The position numbers were made by a program, and so were the translations under genes. Shown here in pieces: positions 40,560 through 49,018 of a DNA stretch of 64,000 bases (the first letter of the stretch is position 1; every line of letters begins with the position of its first letter). Below the pieces are notes generated by a model. That model was not told where the DNA came from and made no database searches. It saw nothing but the letters and a program-made list of their open reading frames with translations. Source of the stretch: Aurantiochytrium sp. KH105 (Eukaryota; Sar; Bigyra; Thraustochytrida; Thraustochytriidae); contig BGKB01000220.1 in the NCBI GenBank assembly GCA_003116975.1, positions 3,337 to 67,336 on the forward strand. Reading direction: 5' to 3'.

Positions 40560-41942
40560 ATGGAGCGCGCCGTGAAGCAGGAGATGCCGATGCGGGAACC
40601 GCTGGACGCAGAGATGGACGCCATGCTCAAGGAGTCCTTCCTCTCGGACGACGAGGTGCTCGGCCTCGGTCTCCAGCTCGTCAAGATGGAGGACGACGCA
40701 GACGACTTCCACCATGGACAACTTCAGCATCACCACTTTGGCCAAGACATGAACGACGACGGCTTCAGGCTGCTCGACGACGCCGACGCCAACGCCAACA
40801 TGGACATCGAGCTCGCACCCTTCCTGGACCTCGGACCCTGCGGCAATGAAGAGCGACGCATCGGCCAAAAGAACAAGCGGCAAATCGAGACCCCCGCGCC
40901 GACCATGATGCCGACGCTTGCCGCCGACACCTTTGCGCCTCTTCCGCCCTTGCGCGAGGCGGATGACGCCTTCGACGGGCAGAGCACCAGGAGCAACAGC
41001 AGCAGCGGCGACGAAGTGTCCTCCATGGCCTCCTCGACGGCCTCCGTCAAGAGAATGACCGCGACGTCCACCACGCCGCCTCAGGCGCCTCGCGCCGCCC
41101 TCACGTGCGACCTGAACGCGCTCTCGAGCCCGAGCGCCCGCCAAAACGAGTTCATGCGTGTCGTTTCGCAACCTCCTCTCGAGGTGCGCACGCGCACGAA
41201 AAATGAAAACCGCACCTTTGGTTGCGAGGTTCAAGTCTTGCGTGTACCCGACGTTGCCAACGCCACGGCTAGTGTGGAGCTGTGCTATGCGACCGATACA
41301 AGCGTCGTCATTTCCACAATGGGCGGGACACTCACGCGCCCTGTCACCAACGGCCGCGTCGCTTTTGATGACCTCAGTGTCAGCGTCGCCTCCCCCAAGC
41401 ACGCCGAAAAGGAGTTCGTTCTCAAGGTGACCCTCGCCGGAGCCCCGGACATGCCCGTGTTTTCAACGCCCTTTTACGCCTACTCGCACAAGAGCGTGCT
41501 CAAGCGCCGGCGCGAGGTCTCATTGCGTGCCGCCAGCCACAAGGCCGTCTCGTCGCGCGGTGGCGAGTCCATGCATGTCGTCGGCCTTCCCTTTGTACGT
41601 TCGGACCGTCTCCAGGTCGTCTTTCGTGTGCACAAGTCGTACTGCTGCGAGGGCTGCATTGACGACGTTGCGGCCGCAAGCGGCAGCGCGGAAGTGACCA
41701 GCGCTGGCGACAGTGACGACGCCAACTGGATGTCAGTGCGTGCTACAGATCTCGAGTTCTTTTCAGAGAGCGTCCTGTTTTTCCGCACGCCCACGGTGTT
41801 TCGCAATGCGATGCAGGATGTACCATGTTCTCTTCAGGTCACCAATGACGGCCGCAATTTTTCCGCATCGCTGCCCGTGGTCTTTACCGCAGACGGTGCT
41901 CCCTCTCCCAAGCGGCACTGCGCCATTCGCTCTCGCATGTAA
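40560..41942 (+). CDS. Ig-fold (Rel/NFAT/EBF-like) DNA-binding plus IPT/TIG transcription factor
   Basis: A 460-residue protein. Residues 13-95 are acidic (activation-like); 96-200 are Ser/Thr-rich linker. From 203, QPPLEVRTRTKNENRTF has the spacing of the Rel-homology recognition loop (R210-x-R-x-K-x-E-x-R218; compare RFRYKCEGR in Rel and QPETQHRARYETEG in NFAT). It continues as β-rich sequence to about 315, ending YAYSHKSVLKRRR, where Rel and EBF proteins pass into the second domain. Residues about 318-443 look like an IPT/TIG fold (GGESMHVVGLPF, LQVVFRV, VLFFRTPTVF, CSLQVTNDGRNFSASLPVVF). The protein is probably a nuclear transcription factor. Alternatives are an EBF/COE-like or other p53-like Ig fold. 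Start ATG ends a stop-free purine-rich leader. Confidence 0.62.
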   Translation: MERAVKQEMPMREPLDAEMDAMLKESFLSDDEVLGLGLQLVKMEDDADDFHHGQLQHHHFGQDMNDDGFRLLDDADANANMDIELAPFLDLGPCGNEERRIGQKNKRQIETPAPTMMPTLAADTFAPLPPLREADDAFDGQSTRSNSSSGDEVSSMASSTASVKRMTATSTTPPQAPRAALTCDLNALSSPSARQNEFMRVVSQPPLEVRTRTKNENRTFGCEVQVLRVPDVANATASVELCYATDTSVVISTMGGTLTRPVTNGRVAFDDLSVSVASPKHAEKEFVLKVTLAGAPDMPVFSTPFYAYSHKSVLKRRREVSLRAASHKAVSSRGGESMHVVGLPFVRSDRLQVVFRVHKSYCCEGCIDDVAAASGSAEVTSAGDSDDANWMSVRATDLEFFSESVLFFRTPTVFRNAMQDVPCSLQVTNDGRNFSASLPVVFTADGAPSPKRHCAIRSRM

Positions 41943-42318
41943 AGAAGCACCTTTACTGCTGCAAAAGACAGATGCCCAAACAAAGGTGGGGAGGGGAGGG
42001 CAGGAGAGGTTCGAAGGAAAGGGTAGATCTGGGCTTTGAGGCCTGCAAGCATAACGCGGCATGGCGCTGCGTTACGGCATGCACGGACCCACCTCCGTTG
42101 CCAAACTTTACTCCACTTTACTTTACATCCAATCCCATGGATTCATATATTTATCGAGATGATTCACTTCATCGCGACCAACGCAACGACCACAACAACA
42201 ACCATCAACATAAACTTATCATATATATATATATATATATAATTTTGTCTCATATCCCACCACAAAGGAGGCAAAGACTATTTTCATCTCTCATCAGAGA
42301 GAGAGAGAGAGAGAGAGA
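41943..42318. other. Convergent 3' region with (TA)n and (GA)n
   Basis: AT-rich spacer between two stops. (TA)n at about 42220-42241 and (GA)n at about 42297-42318 run up to the stop of the OTU gene. Confidence 0.7.
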
Positions 42319-44271
42319 TCAAAAGCGCTTCTGTGACATGGAGAGCTCGAGCGCGCGCTGCAACTCGTCATCTTCGTCGTAATCACCAAATCCTCCAGAA
42401 GCGCCATGACCGTGGTCACCACGAGACTCGCGCAATGCTTGCTCCAGTTGCTGACGCTCGTACTCCTCTTCGTTGAGTCTTTCGCTTGCTTGGAGAGCCG
42501 CAGTAATGTCCTCCTGTTCGCTGCTTTGGCGAATTGCTTCCAAAATAGCCTCTTGCTCCGTGGCCTCAACGTCCGAGACGCGCAGCGCAGCCCGCGTTGA
42601 CGATGCAGCTTCCGAGTCCAAAACAGCGCCCTCCACCAAAGCATCCTCGTCTTGGCTAGCCTGCACCAACGAAGCAGCCAACGCCTGCTCCAGATCGCCG
42701 TCCGCAAAGGCGTACTGCTCGCGCGAGGCTACCACGTCAGCATCGACCTGGTCCAGTTCACCTCGCCGTTGCGAAGCCACCAGGCCACCAACTTGAGCTT
42801 CGCTCTGACCCGCTCGTCTTGCGCGTGAGACAGCGACGCGTTCGCGTTCCAGCTCACCAACTTTGTTTTCCGCCCCAGAAAGAAGGTGCGCTTCAAACTC
42901 TGGGCCTTTGATGGAATCGTAGTGGCCACCACCATAAAAGGAAAGAATGATGGGCGGTCGCGAGCGTCCGCGCGTCGTCTCGTGAAAGGTTCGTAGCTGC
43001 TTCGCGCCCAAGTGCGAGTCATACGCCATGACTTGCGCCGGTCGATCATAGATCTCGCACATTGCCTGAATCTCGATGTCGTCTCCCCACACGGCATTGC
43101 GTCTTTTGTTTGCAATGTACGCGCCAAAACGAGCCGCGCCGCCCACCACAAAGGGCTCAAAGTATGCGCGTTCGCTCTCCATGTAATCCATGCACGAAGC
43201 CCGAACCAGACGATGATGCTCTGCCGTCCCGTACACTTGATGGCTCACGGCACGAAAGAGGCAATTCCCGTCGGGGGCCATTGGGACCACCTCCATGCCA
43301 TCCGCGAGCAGGGCGTTCACATACCTTTGATATCGTGGATCTCCGTCTGCTGCAATGTCGCGCTCATGTCGCTTGCGCCCCGCCCGCCCGCTGCGCCGTC
43401 TCTGCTGGCGCTCGCGAGGATTGGAGGGTGGCAGCCCGCCGCGAGACTTGCGCGATGACCACCCGCTCGACCACCGCCTGCTCCGACGATTCTCTTCACG
43501 CAACAGGCGTTGTACAAACCTTCGACGAATCACGTTGTCGCCATGGAACTCGTGCGTGAGCTCACCGAAAGGGGAGATCATGCGCATGTGCACTTTCATT
43601 CCATCCCGAAATTGCCGATTGTTGAGAAAAGCCTCCAGGGGTTTTACAGACACCAAATGGTCTGGAAGAAGCTCTTGCACCTCCACATGCATGCCTTTTA
43701 CGGAAGACTTGAGACCGACGTCTCGACAGTCGACAATTTCTCCGCGGCGGGGCAGACTCCGTAATTCAGGAACAAAACAGTTCGTCCCAAGGGGTGCAAG
43801 AAAGCGATCATCTTCGACGTTGCATTCAAAGGTTTCTTCGGAGAAAAGGACGCGCACCGTGACGGTGCGCGGAGTCTGTCCCGAGGATTCGACGAGGGCC
43901 TCGCGCCAGAATCCATGGAACACCTCGACCACGTCGCCCGGTTTGGGCCGAAAGGGCATGCCGTCCCTCTTTGACTCATCCCGCGATGACGACGGGATGT
44001 CCCGGCTGCCGTAGTCATCGTACAGGCCGCCGTCGTCGGTCGCATCGTCCAGCTCGTCGTACTCGTCGTCGTTCTCCTTTGCGCTCCGCTCGTTTGCCTC
44101 CCTGTACACATCGTCTTCCTCGGAGCTATTGCCGTCGTACTCCGACGAGGAGGAGTCCGAGAGGTCCTCGCGGCGCGCGTCGCCGCGCGTGCTGTTCTGC
44201 GCAAGGTCCAGCCGTCGCGCGCGGGCGCCGGCGCCCGTCTGTGCCGCCGAGGAGTTCTGACGGCACGTCAT
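42319..44271 (-). CDS. OTUD5-like deubiquitinase with tudor-like N-terminus and C-terminal UIMs
   Basis: A 650-residue protein, start MTCRQNSS. After an acidic N-terminus, residues about 105-255 form one or two agenet/tudor-like β-barrels (GDVVEVFHGFWREALV, MHVEVQELLPDHLVSVKP). The OTU cysteine-protease domain spans about 313-455: DGNCLFRAV gives Asp334 and Cys337, GDDIEIQAMCEIYDRP is the OTUD5-type segment, and GGHYDSI gives His450. The C-terminus has about four ubiquitin-interacting motifs (LEQALAASLVQAS, EAILEAIRQSSEQ, LEQALRESRGD, LQRALELSMSQ). It should cleave ubiquitin from substrates that it also grips through the UIMs. Human OTUD5 has one UIM-like helix and no tudor domain, so this is an elaborated version. 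Upstream frame is open but has no nearby ATG. Confidence 0.9.
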   Translation of the reverse strand: MTCRQNSSAAQTGAGARARRLDLAQNSTRGDARREDLSDSSSSEYDGNSSEEDDVYREANERSAKENDDEYDELDDATDDGGLYDDYGSRDIPSSSRDESKRDGMPFRPKPGDVVEVFHGFWREALVESSGQTPRTVTVRVLFSEETFECNVEDDRFLAPLGTNCFVPELRSLPRRGEIVDCRDVGLKSSVKGMHVEVQELLPDHLVSVKPLEAFLNNRQFRDGMKVHMRMISPFGELTHEFHGDNVIRRRFVQRLLREENRRSRRWSSGWSSRKSRGGLPPSNPRERQQRRRSGRAGRKRHERDIAADGDPRYQRYVNALLADGMEVVPMAPDGNCLFRAVSHQVYGTAEHHRLVRASCMDYMESERAYFEPFVVGGAARFGAYIANKRRNAVWGDDIEIQAMCEIYDRPAQVMAYDSHLGAKQLRTFHETTRGRSRPPIILSFYGGGHYDSIKGPEFEAHLLSGAENKVGELERERVAVSRARRAGQSEAQVGGLVASQRRGELDQVDADVVASREQYAFADGDLEQALAASLVQASQDEDALVEGAVLDSEAASSTRAALRVSDVEATEQEAILEAIRQSSEQEDITAALQASERLNEEEYERQQLEQALRESRGDHGHGASGGFGDYDEDDELQRALELSMSQKRF

Positions 44272-44892
44272 GCTCCCATGAACCGCAGTCGCGCGGACCG
44301 AGCGCCGTGCCCGCGCGACGGCCCTGAACACCGGCTTCAGCGGGCCTGCGCGGCCGCCCCCCCGCGCGCGCGCGGGCGCGCGAGCGCGGGCGCGCGCGCG
44401 AGCGTCGTGCGTCGTGCGGCGCGTCGCGCTCGGACCCCCAAGGTCCCGCCAAGATGGATCGATGATGGACAGAGCGACGAATCTGGAATCTGGACGCCAG
44501 CTCGCTCGCTCGCTCGCTCGCAGACGCGAGGCCTCAAGCGAGGGCGCGCGCCCGCCCTCTTCCCGTCTCTCCCAGGCTGCGGCGCGCGACCGGCTGCGGC
44601 GCCTGGTACCTCGCCTGATCCGGGTCTGGTCGGTCTCCTTCCTTGCCTTGGGATACTGTTCGATAATACTGGCGGATTTCATGCCGATTTTATGCCGGCG
44701 TTCTATGCGATTTTATGCGTCGATTTTATGCGCACCAAACACGCAACGCGGCGCAAGCGAGCAAGCGAGCAAGCAAGCCCGCGAGAGCGCCGGACGCAGC
44801 GGGCGCAGACGCAGACGCGTACGCATTGCTCGGCAGAGCAACGCGCGGCGTCGGCGTCGCGCGCGGGAGAGCGGGCTACGGAGAGGAGCAGG
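44272..44892. promoter_or_regulatory. Divergent intergenic region
   Basis: 621 bp between the divergent starts at 44271 (-) and 44893 (+). Contains alternating GCGCGC (about 44363-44400), CTCG repeats (about 44501-44520), and three nearby copies of GATTTTATGC-type sequence at about 44676-44731. Confidence 0.45.
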
Positions 44893-46137
44893 ATGGAGAT
44901 GGCTCGGGAGACGAAGACAGCGACGATGGCTGCCGTGGCGGTGAGCGCCGCCGCGGTGCTGGGCGTGGCGGCGATGCTGGCGCGCCGCAAACGTGGCAGG
45001 GAAGAGGTGAAGCGGTTTGTCAAGTTCAAGGACGTTGCGGGCGACGCCGAGAACCCGTCCAGGAATGTTCTTGCGGTGGACTGCGAAGCGCGCAAAGTCG
45101 AGAATTGTCTCACGCACCACCGCTGCGCCTTCAAGCTCAAGCCGGCGGCCATTCGTGGCGACTCATCCACGGACCTTGTGCTCGAAGCTCTCCGGCAGAA
45201 CCATGAGATTCTTGACCGGGCCGACTTTGTCACTTGCAACCACTTCGATATCGATGCCTTCACTTGCGTCCTCGCGCTCGTGTCCCCACGGGAGCGCGTC
45301 TTGGCAAACGAGGCCGTCTTTCGTGAAACCGCACGGATCGGAGACTTTCGCGAACTGGATATTGAGCGACTCAAGGCGGGCGATGAAAACGTGCGGCGTG
45401 GCTTAGAGCTGTGCTGCTTTCTCAACACACTGGAACGCAGGGAGTTTGCCCGGCCCTTTGAAGACGGCTCGGACCCGCTCAAGTGGGACATGTTTCTTGA
45501 AGATCCCCGCGTTTGGGATATCATCGAAGGCCGAGGCCACTTGCACCGCGACGCGGATTGGGGACAAGAGTTTGATCGCGTGCTCAGCGACTGTGCTTTG
45601 ATTCGGCGGGTGCAGCACTTTCCAGATCTCGGGCTCGTCGTGATTGAAGCTCCCGAACCCGTGCATTACTACGCACTTTTTAGCGGCAATCCCGAAGACG
45701 TCGTTTTGGCGCTCTACGACGGAAATCGCTATGAGCTTGAGCAGCGCTACTCGACCTATGTCGAGCTCTGCTCGCGGCCTGTATTGCCACGTGTCTGTCT
45801 CACGCATCTTGCGAAAATGCTCAGCAAGCTGACGGGCGAGTCATGGCATGCGAACCGTTTCACAGACTCGGGCCCGCTCATGCGCATCGATAAGCCAGAG
45901 AAGAACCTGAACAAGGCGGAGCGCTACGGCCACCCTTATGAGCGACCTATTTACGCTTCCAAGCTCGACGCCGACCAGATGCTGCGTGCTGTGCAGGCCT
46001 ATCTTACCTTTGGACTTGACAATGCGGGTATCACGGGACCTGTTCCTGCGCAAGATCTTTCGTGGTCCAAGCTGCACGAACTCAATGGCAGCATCGACTG
46101 GTCAAACCTTGCTCTCGAGCCTGTTCTTGTCAAGTAG
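44893..46137 (+). CDS. Membrane-anchored protein of unrecognised family (possibly DUF6687-like)
   Basis: A 414-residue protein. Residues 12-29 are a hydrophobic Ala/Val-rich segment followed by ARRKRGR, reading as a signal anchor with the body on the basic side. The body has 'FVTCNHFDIDAFTCVLAL', reminiscent of the N-H-x-D-x-D-x motif of bacterial DUF6687-type proteins and loosely of DHH phosphoesterases, then a charged helical middle and a C-terminal domain ending ALEPVLVK. I cannot assign a reaction. The start ATG follows a 621-bp divergent spacer; the frame upstream is open but Arg-rich and in the neighbour's promoter. Confidence 0.75.
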   Translation: MEMARETKTATMAAVAVSAAAVLGVAAMLARRKRGREEVKRFVKFKDVAGDAENPSRNVLAVDCEARKVENCLTHHRCAFKLKPAAIRGDSSTDLVLEALRQNHEILDRADFVTCNHFDIDAFTCVLALVSPRERVLANEAVFRETARIGDFRELDIERLKAGDENVRRGLELCCFLNTLERREFARPFEDGSDPLKWDMFLEDPRVWDIIEGRGHLHRDADWGQEFDRVLSDCALIRRVQHFPDLGLVVIEAPEPVHYYALFSGNPEDVVLALYDGNRYELEQRYSTYVELCSRPVLPRVCLTHLAKMLSKLTGESWHANRFTDSGPLMRIDKPEKNLNKAERYGHPYERPIYASKLDADQMLRAVQAYLTFGLDNAGITGPVPAQDLSWSKLHELNGSIDWSNLALEPVLVK

Positions 46138-46436
46138 GCTTTTCATTCTTTTTTCTTCGTCCCCCCCCCCCCGCGCGCGCGCTTACTTGCCACATGATTC
46201 TCCTCGTCCATTAGTTGACTCATTGCCTGTCCTTGATCACGAGGAACACGCCCCTCTCTCTGTGCTCAATTCCGTCTGCGCATCATCACAGATCGCAGCA
46301 TGAACTTTTCTTCCCAAGGGATGCTACAAGTTGTCTCTGCCAGGTTGTTTTCCTTGCGGTACTGCTCACAGAAGAAAACAAAAAAATTCCGCGTCAGATC
46401 TTGTTTTCTGATTTTCTAAAACGAAAAGTCGTGCAA
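46138..46436. other. Convergent 3' region
   Basis: 299 bp between two stops, with a C-run then (GC)n at about 46161-46181. No gene seen. Confidence 0.5.
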
Positions 46437-47486
46437 TCAACGAACCTCCGGTCTCATACGGCTACCTAGTCTACGCAAGACGTCCTTGGGGATACGATTA
46501 AATCGTGCCCGAACCTCCATCGCGTTCACGGACCGACATGACATCGTGCCCATGTCCTGACGACCAAATTGAACATTGCCAACGTCCCCAATGGATGACT
46601 GTGCAACCTCTACAAAGCTAGTCTCAATGGCGTCGCTGGCACTCAGACGCACATCTAGACCTGAGATAAAAGGCGCTTCGACCTGAAGCTGATCCGAGCC
46701 ACGACCTCTCCCTGGAATTTCTACAAACGATACGCGTTGCCCAACCTCGGTTCCGGTCGGAGCGCCTTGCCGATCCTCTTCCTCTTCCTCTAGCGCTATA
46801 GCTTTTCCTTTAAAGTCTTCGAGATTATCGACGCGGAGAACCAGAGCAGAGGCAGACGATGGCAGGATACGGAGCGCTGGGATAACATCCTCGTACGCTG
46901 CCGAGGCGCCAAAACTAATGACGCCGGGCTGCACAGATTGAGTGGCCAATCCGCGAAGAAGGTTGCTCGTTGCGTAGAAGCGGTTCTCTTCTTCGCCAAA
47001 GACGATTTCCTTGACGTGTGCCGACGAGGTCCCTGTTCTTGCTCCAACTGCAGCATCCTCGTCCTCATGGCTTGCCGGGTCCCGAAAGATCATCGGATGG
47101 CAGGACGGCTGGCCGATCCACGCGAGCTGCTGCAGCAAGAGCGCGCTCTGCGTAACAGATGGCTGCGCGGTCTCCAAGAGACCGGGATCGACACCCTGTA
47201 GGCAAATAGCCAAGAGCTGCTGCGCCGCGGGGCACCCACCTGCGCGTCTCGCGGCGGAAATCCAGTCCACGGAAGCAAATTCGATGGAGATCCTGCCGTC
47301 TGTGACGGCGGCATGGTACTGGTCGCTCGCGAGCTTGAACCACGTCGCCGAAGACCTCCTTGCAGGCGCCTGCTTGCTCGCGAGGCCCAAGACGTCCGTG
47401 AACGTCTCGTACGCGCGGCGCACCGAGGTCTCGCCGTCGCACCACACCAGGAGGCGCGCGACGCGGGCCCCGCCGCGCAGGGCCAT
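46437..47486 (-). CDS. Conserved-looking hypothetical protein
   Basis: A 349-residue protein, MALRGGARVARLL at the start. Mixed α/β composition with no signal peptide, no membrane segment and no repeats. A Glu run (EEEEED) lies near residue 238. I recognise no family. The gene is normal in codon use and is head-to-head with the small gene at 47667, 180 bp away. The start is the first ATG of the frame, just inside CTCGC-rich leader DNA. Confidence 0.7.
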   Translation of the reverse strand: MALRGGARVARLLVWCDGETSVRRAYETFTDVLGLASKQAPARRSSATWFKLASDQYHAAVTDGRISIEFASVDWISAARRAGGCPAAQQLLAICLQGVDPGLLETAQPSVTQSALLLQQLAWIGQPSCHPMIFRDPASHEDEDAAVGARTGTSSAHVKEIVFGEEENRFYATSNLLRGLATQSVQPGVISFGASAAYEDVIPALRILPSSASALVLRVDNLEDFKGKAIALEEEEEDRQGAPTGTEVGQRVSFVEIPGRGRGSDQLQVEAPFISGLDVRLSASDAIETSFVEVAQSSIGDVGNVQFGRQDMGTMSCRSVNAMEVRARFNRIPKDVLRRLGSRMRPEVR

Positions 47487-47666
47487 GGTCCCGCCGCCGC
47501 GGGTGGGGCGTTCGCCGCCTCGAGCTCGCTCGCTCGCTCGCTCGCGCGGCGACGCGGTGCGGGCGACGAGAGTTCTTGCTTTGTGGCCTCGCCGCGCGCC
47601 GCGAAGAGGCGAGCAGTTCTGCTCCTCTGGGTCGCTCCCTGGTCTTCTATACCACCATTCGCCACC

Positions 47667-48174
47667 ATGGATAGAGATCGTCTTCGTCGTCTTCGCAAAA
47701 CCTCAACGCGCACAAGGACTCGGAGGCGGCGGAGCGCCACGTGCAGGCCGGCCGCGAGGCGCGCCAGGGCCGGAGCCGGAGGGCGAGAGGCAGATGCAGG
47801 CCGCGGGGCCCGGGGACGAGCGGCTGGTCGCGCTGCAGCGCGTGGAGCAGCTGCAGGTCGAGCGCGAGTACGAGGCGCGGCGACTGGTGGTGCTCAAGGC
47901 GCGCGAGCAGGCGAACCGCGACGTGGCGAACGAGCTGCGCTTTGGCAGCGCAGGCGATCGTCTTCGCAAACAGCCGCAAGTTTTCGCGGCGGTGTCCGCG
48001 GACCTCATGCTCGACTTTCCAGCGCACCAGGCGGAGGGGATTGTGCTCAGAGAGCAGACGGATTTGCGCGCCAAAATTGCAGATGCGACGGCGCGTGTCG
48101 AAGCCATCGATGCGGCGCTCCCGGCTGCAAATGCAGCCTTTCGCTCTTATGACCCGCGCAATCAAATTAATTGA
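47667..48174 (+). CDS. Small coiled-coil protein, possibly PDRG1-like prefoldin, frame disturbed
   Basis: The last 126 codons (from ATG 47794) are one open frame: a long helix (VEQLQVEREYEARRLVVLK), a loop with VSADLMLDFPAHQAEGIV, and a second helix ending SYDPRNQIN. This helix-hairpin-helix plan with a 'P-x3-A/E-x-I' turn resembles prefoldin-β-like PDRG1. The likely true start is ATG 47667 in GCCACCATGG, but that frame, a middle segment (NLNAHKDSEAAERHVQAG) and the main frame each differ by one base, as if two bases were missing near 47695 and 47765. Assembly error or a shorter protein from 47794 are both possible. Confidence 0.5.
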
Positions 48175-48299
48175 AATCTGCTTCGCAAAGCGTCAGGGGA
48201 AGAGGGGTCGGCCCCTCCTCTTGCCCGTAAAGGAGATGGAGACAAAGAGAGAGCGAGGTCTCGTTCGAGTCAATCAACGATCCTTTTGATTAGCCCCGC

Positions 48300-48830
48300 T
48301 TCAAAAGCTTGACAGAGCATGTGATTTAGTCAAAGTTGGCTCAAATATGGTCGCCAACTTCTTCAAAGAATTGATTTTGTCAAAGTCAAGGCTGGAGTCT
48401 TGCACGCGCACAGTATCGTTCATTCCATGTGAGATTCCAAGAAGCCAGGCATGCATGCCTTTGCACGTTTTCACTCCCAGCATGCTTGCGCGTGGCTGCG
48501 ACGATCTTCTCCCCAACGTTGAACTCTTGCCCGAGGACCATACGGTTGCGGTCGCTTTTCTTTGTAACCGCAAATACAAACCCACATGCTACTGCTTAAA
48601 GGACTTCATGATCGCGAAACGCTCGCAAGATTACGAGCGCAAGGTTATCAAGGTAACATTCTTGAATGGCCACAACACGAAATGAGGCAACTCGAGTTAC
48701 CAGACAGAGCGAATGGAGTACCCACACAGCTCTTGCTAGAATTTCGGGATCCATGTTGGGCTCGAAGATTCGATTCTTGCTCTCAATGATGCCGCGAGAA
48801 AGAGCCCCTGCACGTAGCCGAACCTTTTGT
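48300..48830 (-). pseudogene. Relic of a helical-bundle/kinase/armadillo gene tail
   Basis: On the minus strand, 48590-48830 encodes GALSRGIIESKNRIFEPNMD and FRVVAIQE...AFRDHE, clearly the segment between kinase and armadillo repeats of the genes to the right. 48300-48590 continues, in another frame, with a degraded armadillo unit (DNA like GGCTGCGACGATCTTCTCCCC...GAGGACC). No kinase domain is present. It is the left-most, oldest-looking member of the array. Confidence 0.75.
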
Positions 48831-49018
48831 GCGCGAACTAAAGCTTCCGTAACTAACTTTATACAAAGAACTAATTGCTTCTGCATTCCCTTTTTTTTCA
48901 AAAGAAACCCACTTGTTTGTCCAATCGGCGGGAAGAAGATGCCGTTCAAAAGTATGGGACTGGAAACAGACCAACAGCCGCGAGACGCGCAACTTCACGG
49001 AGATGGAGACTTCCGCCC

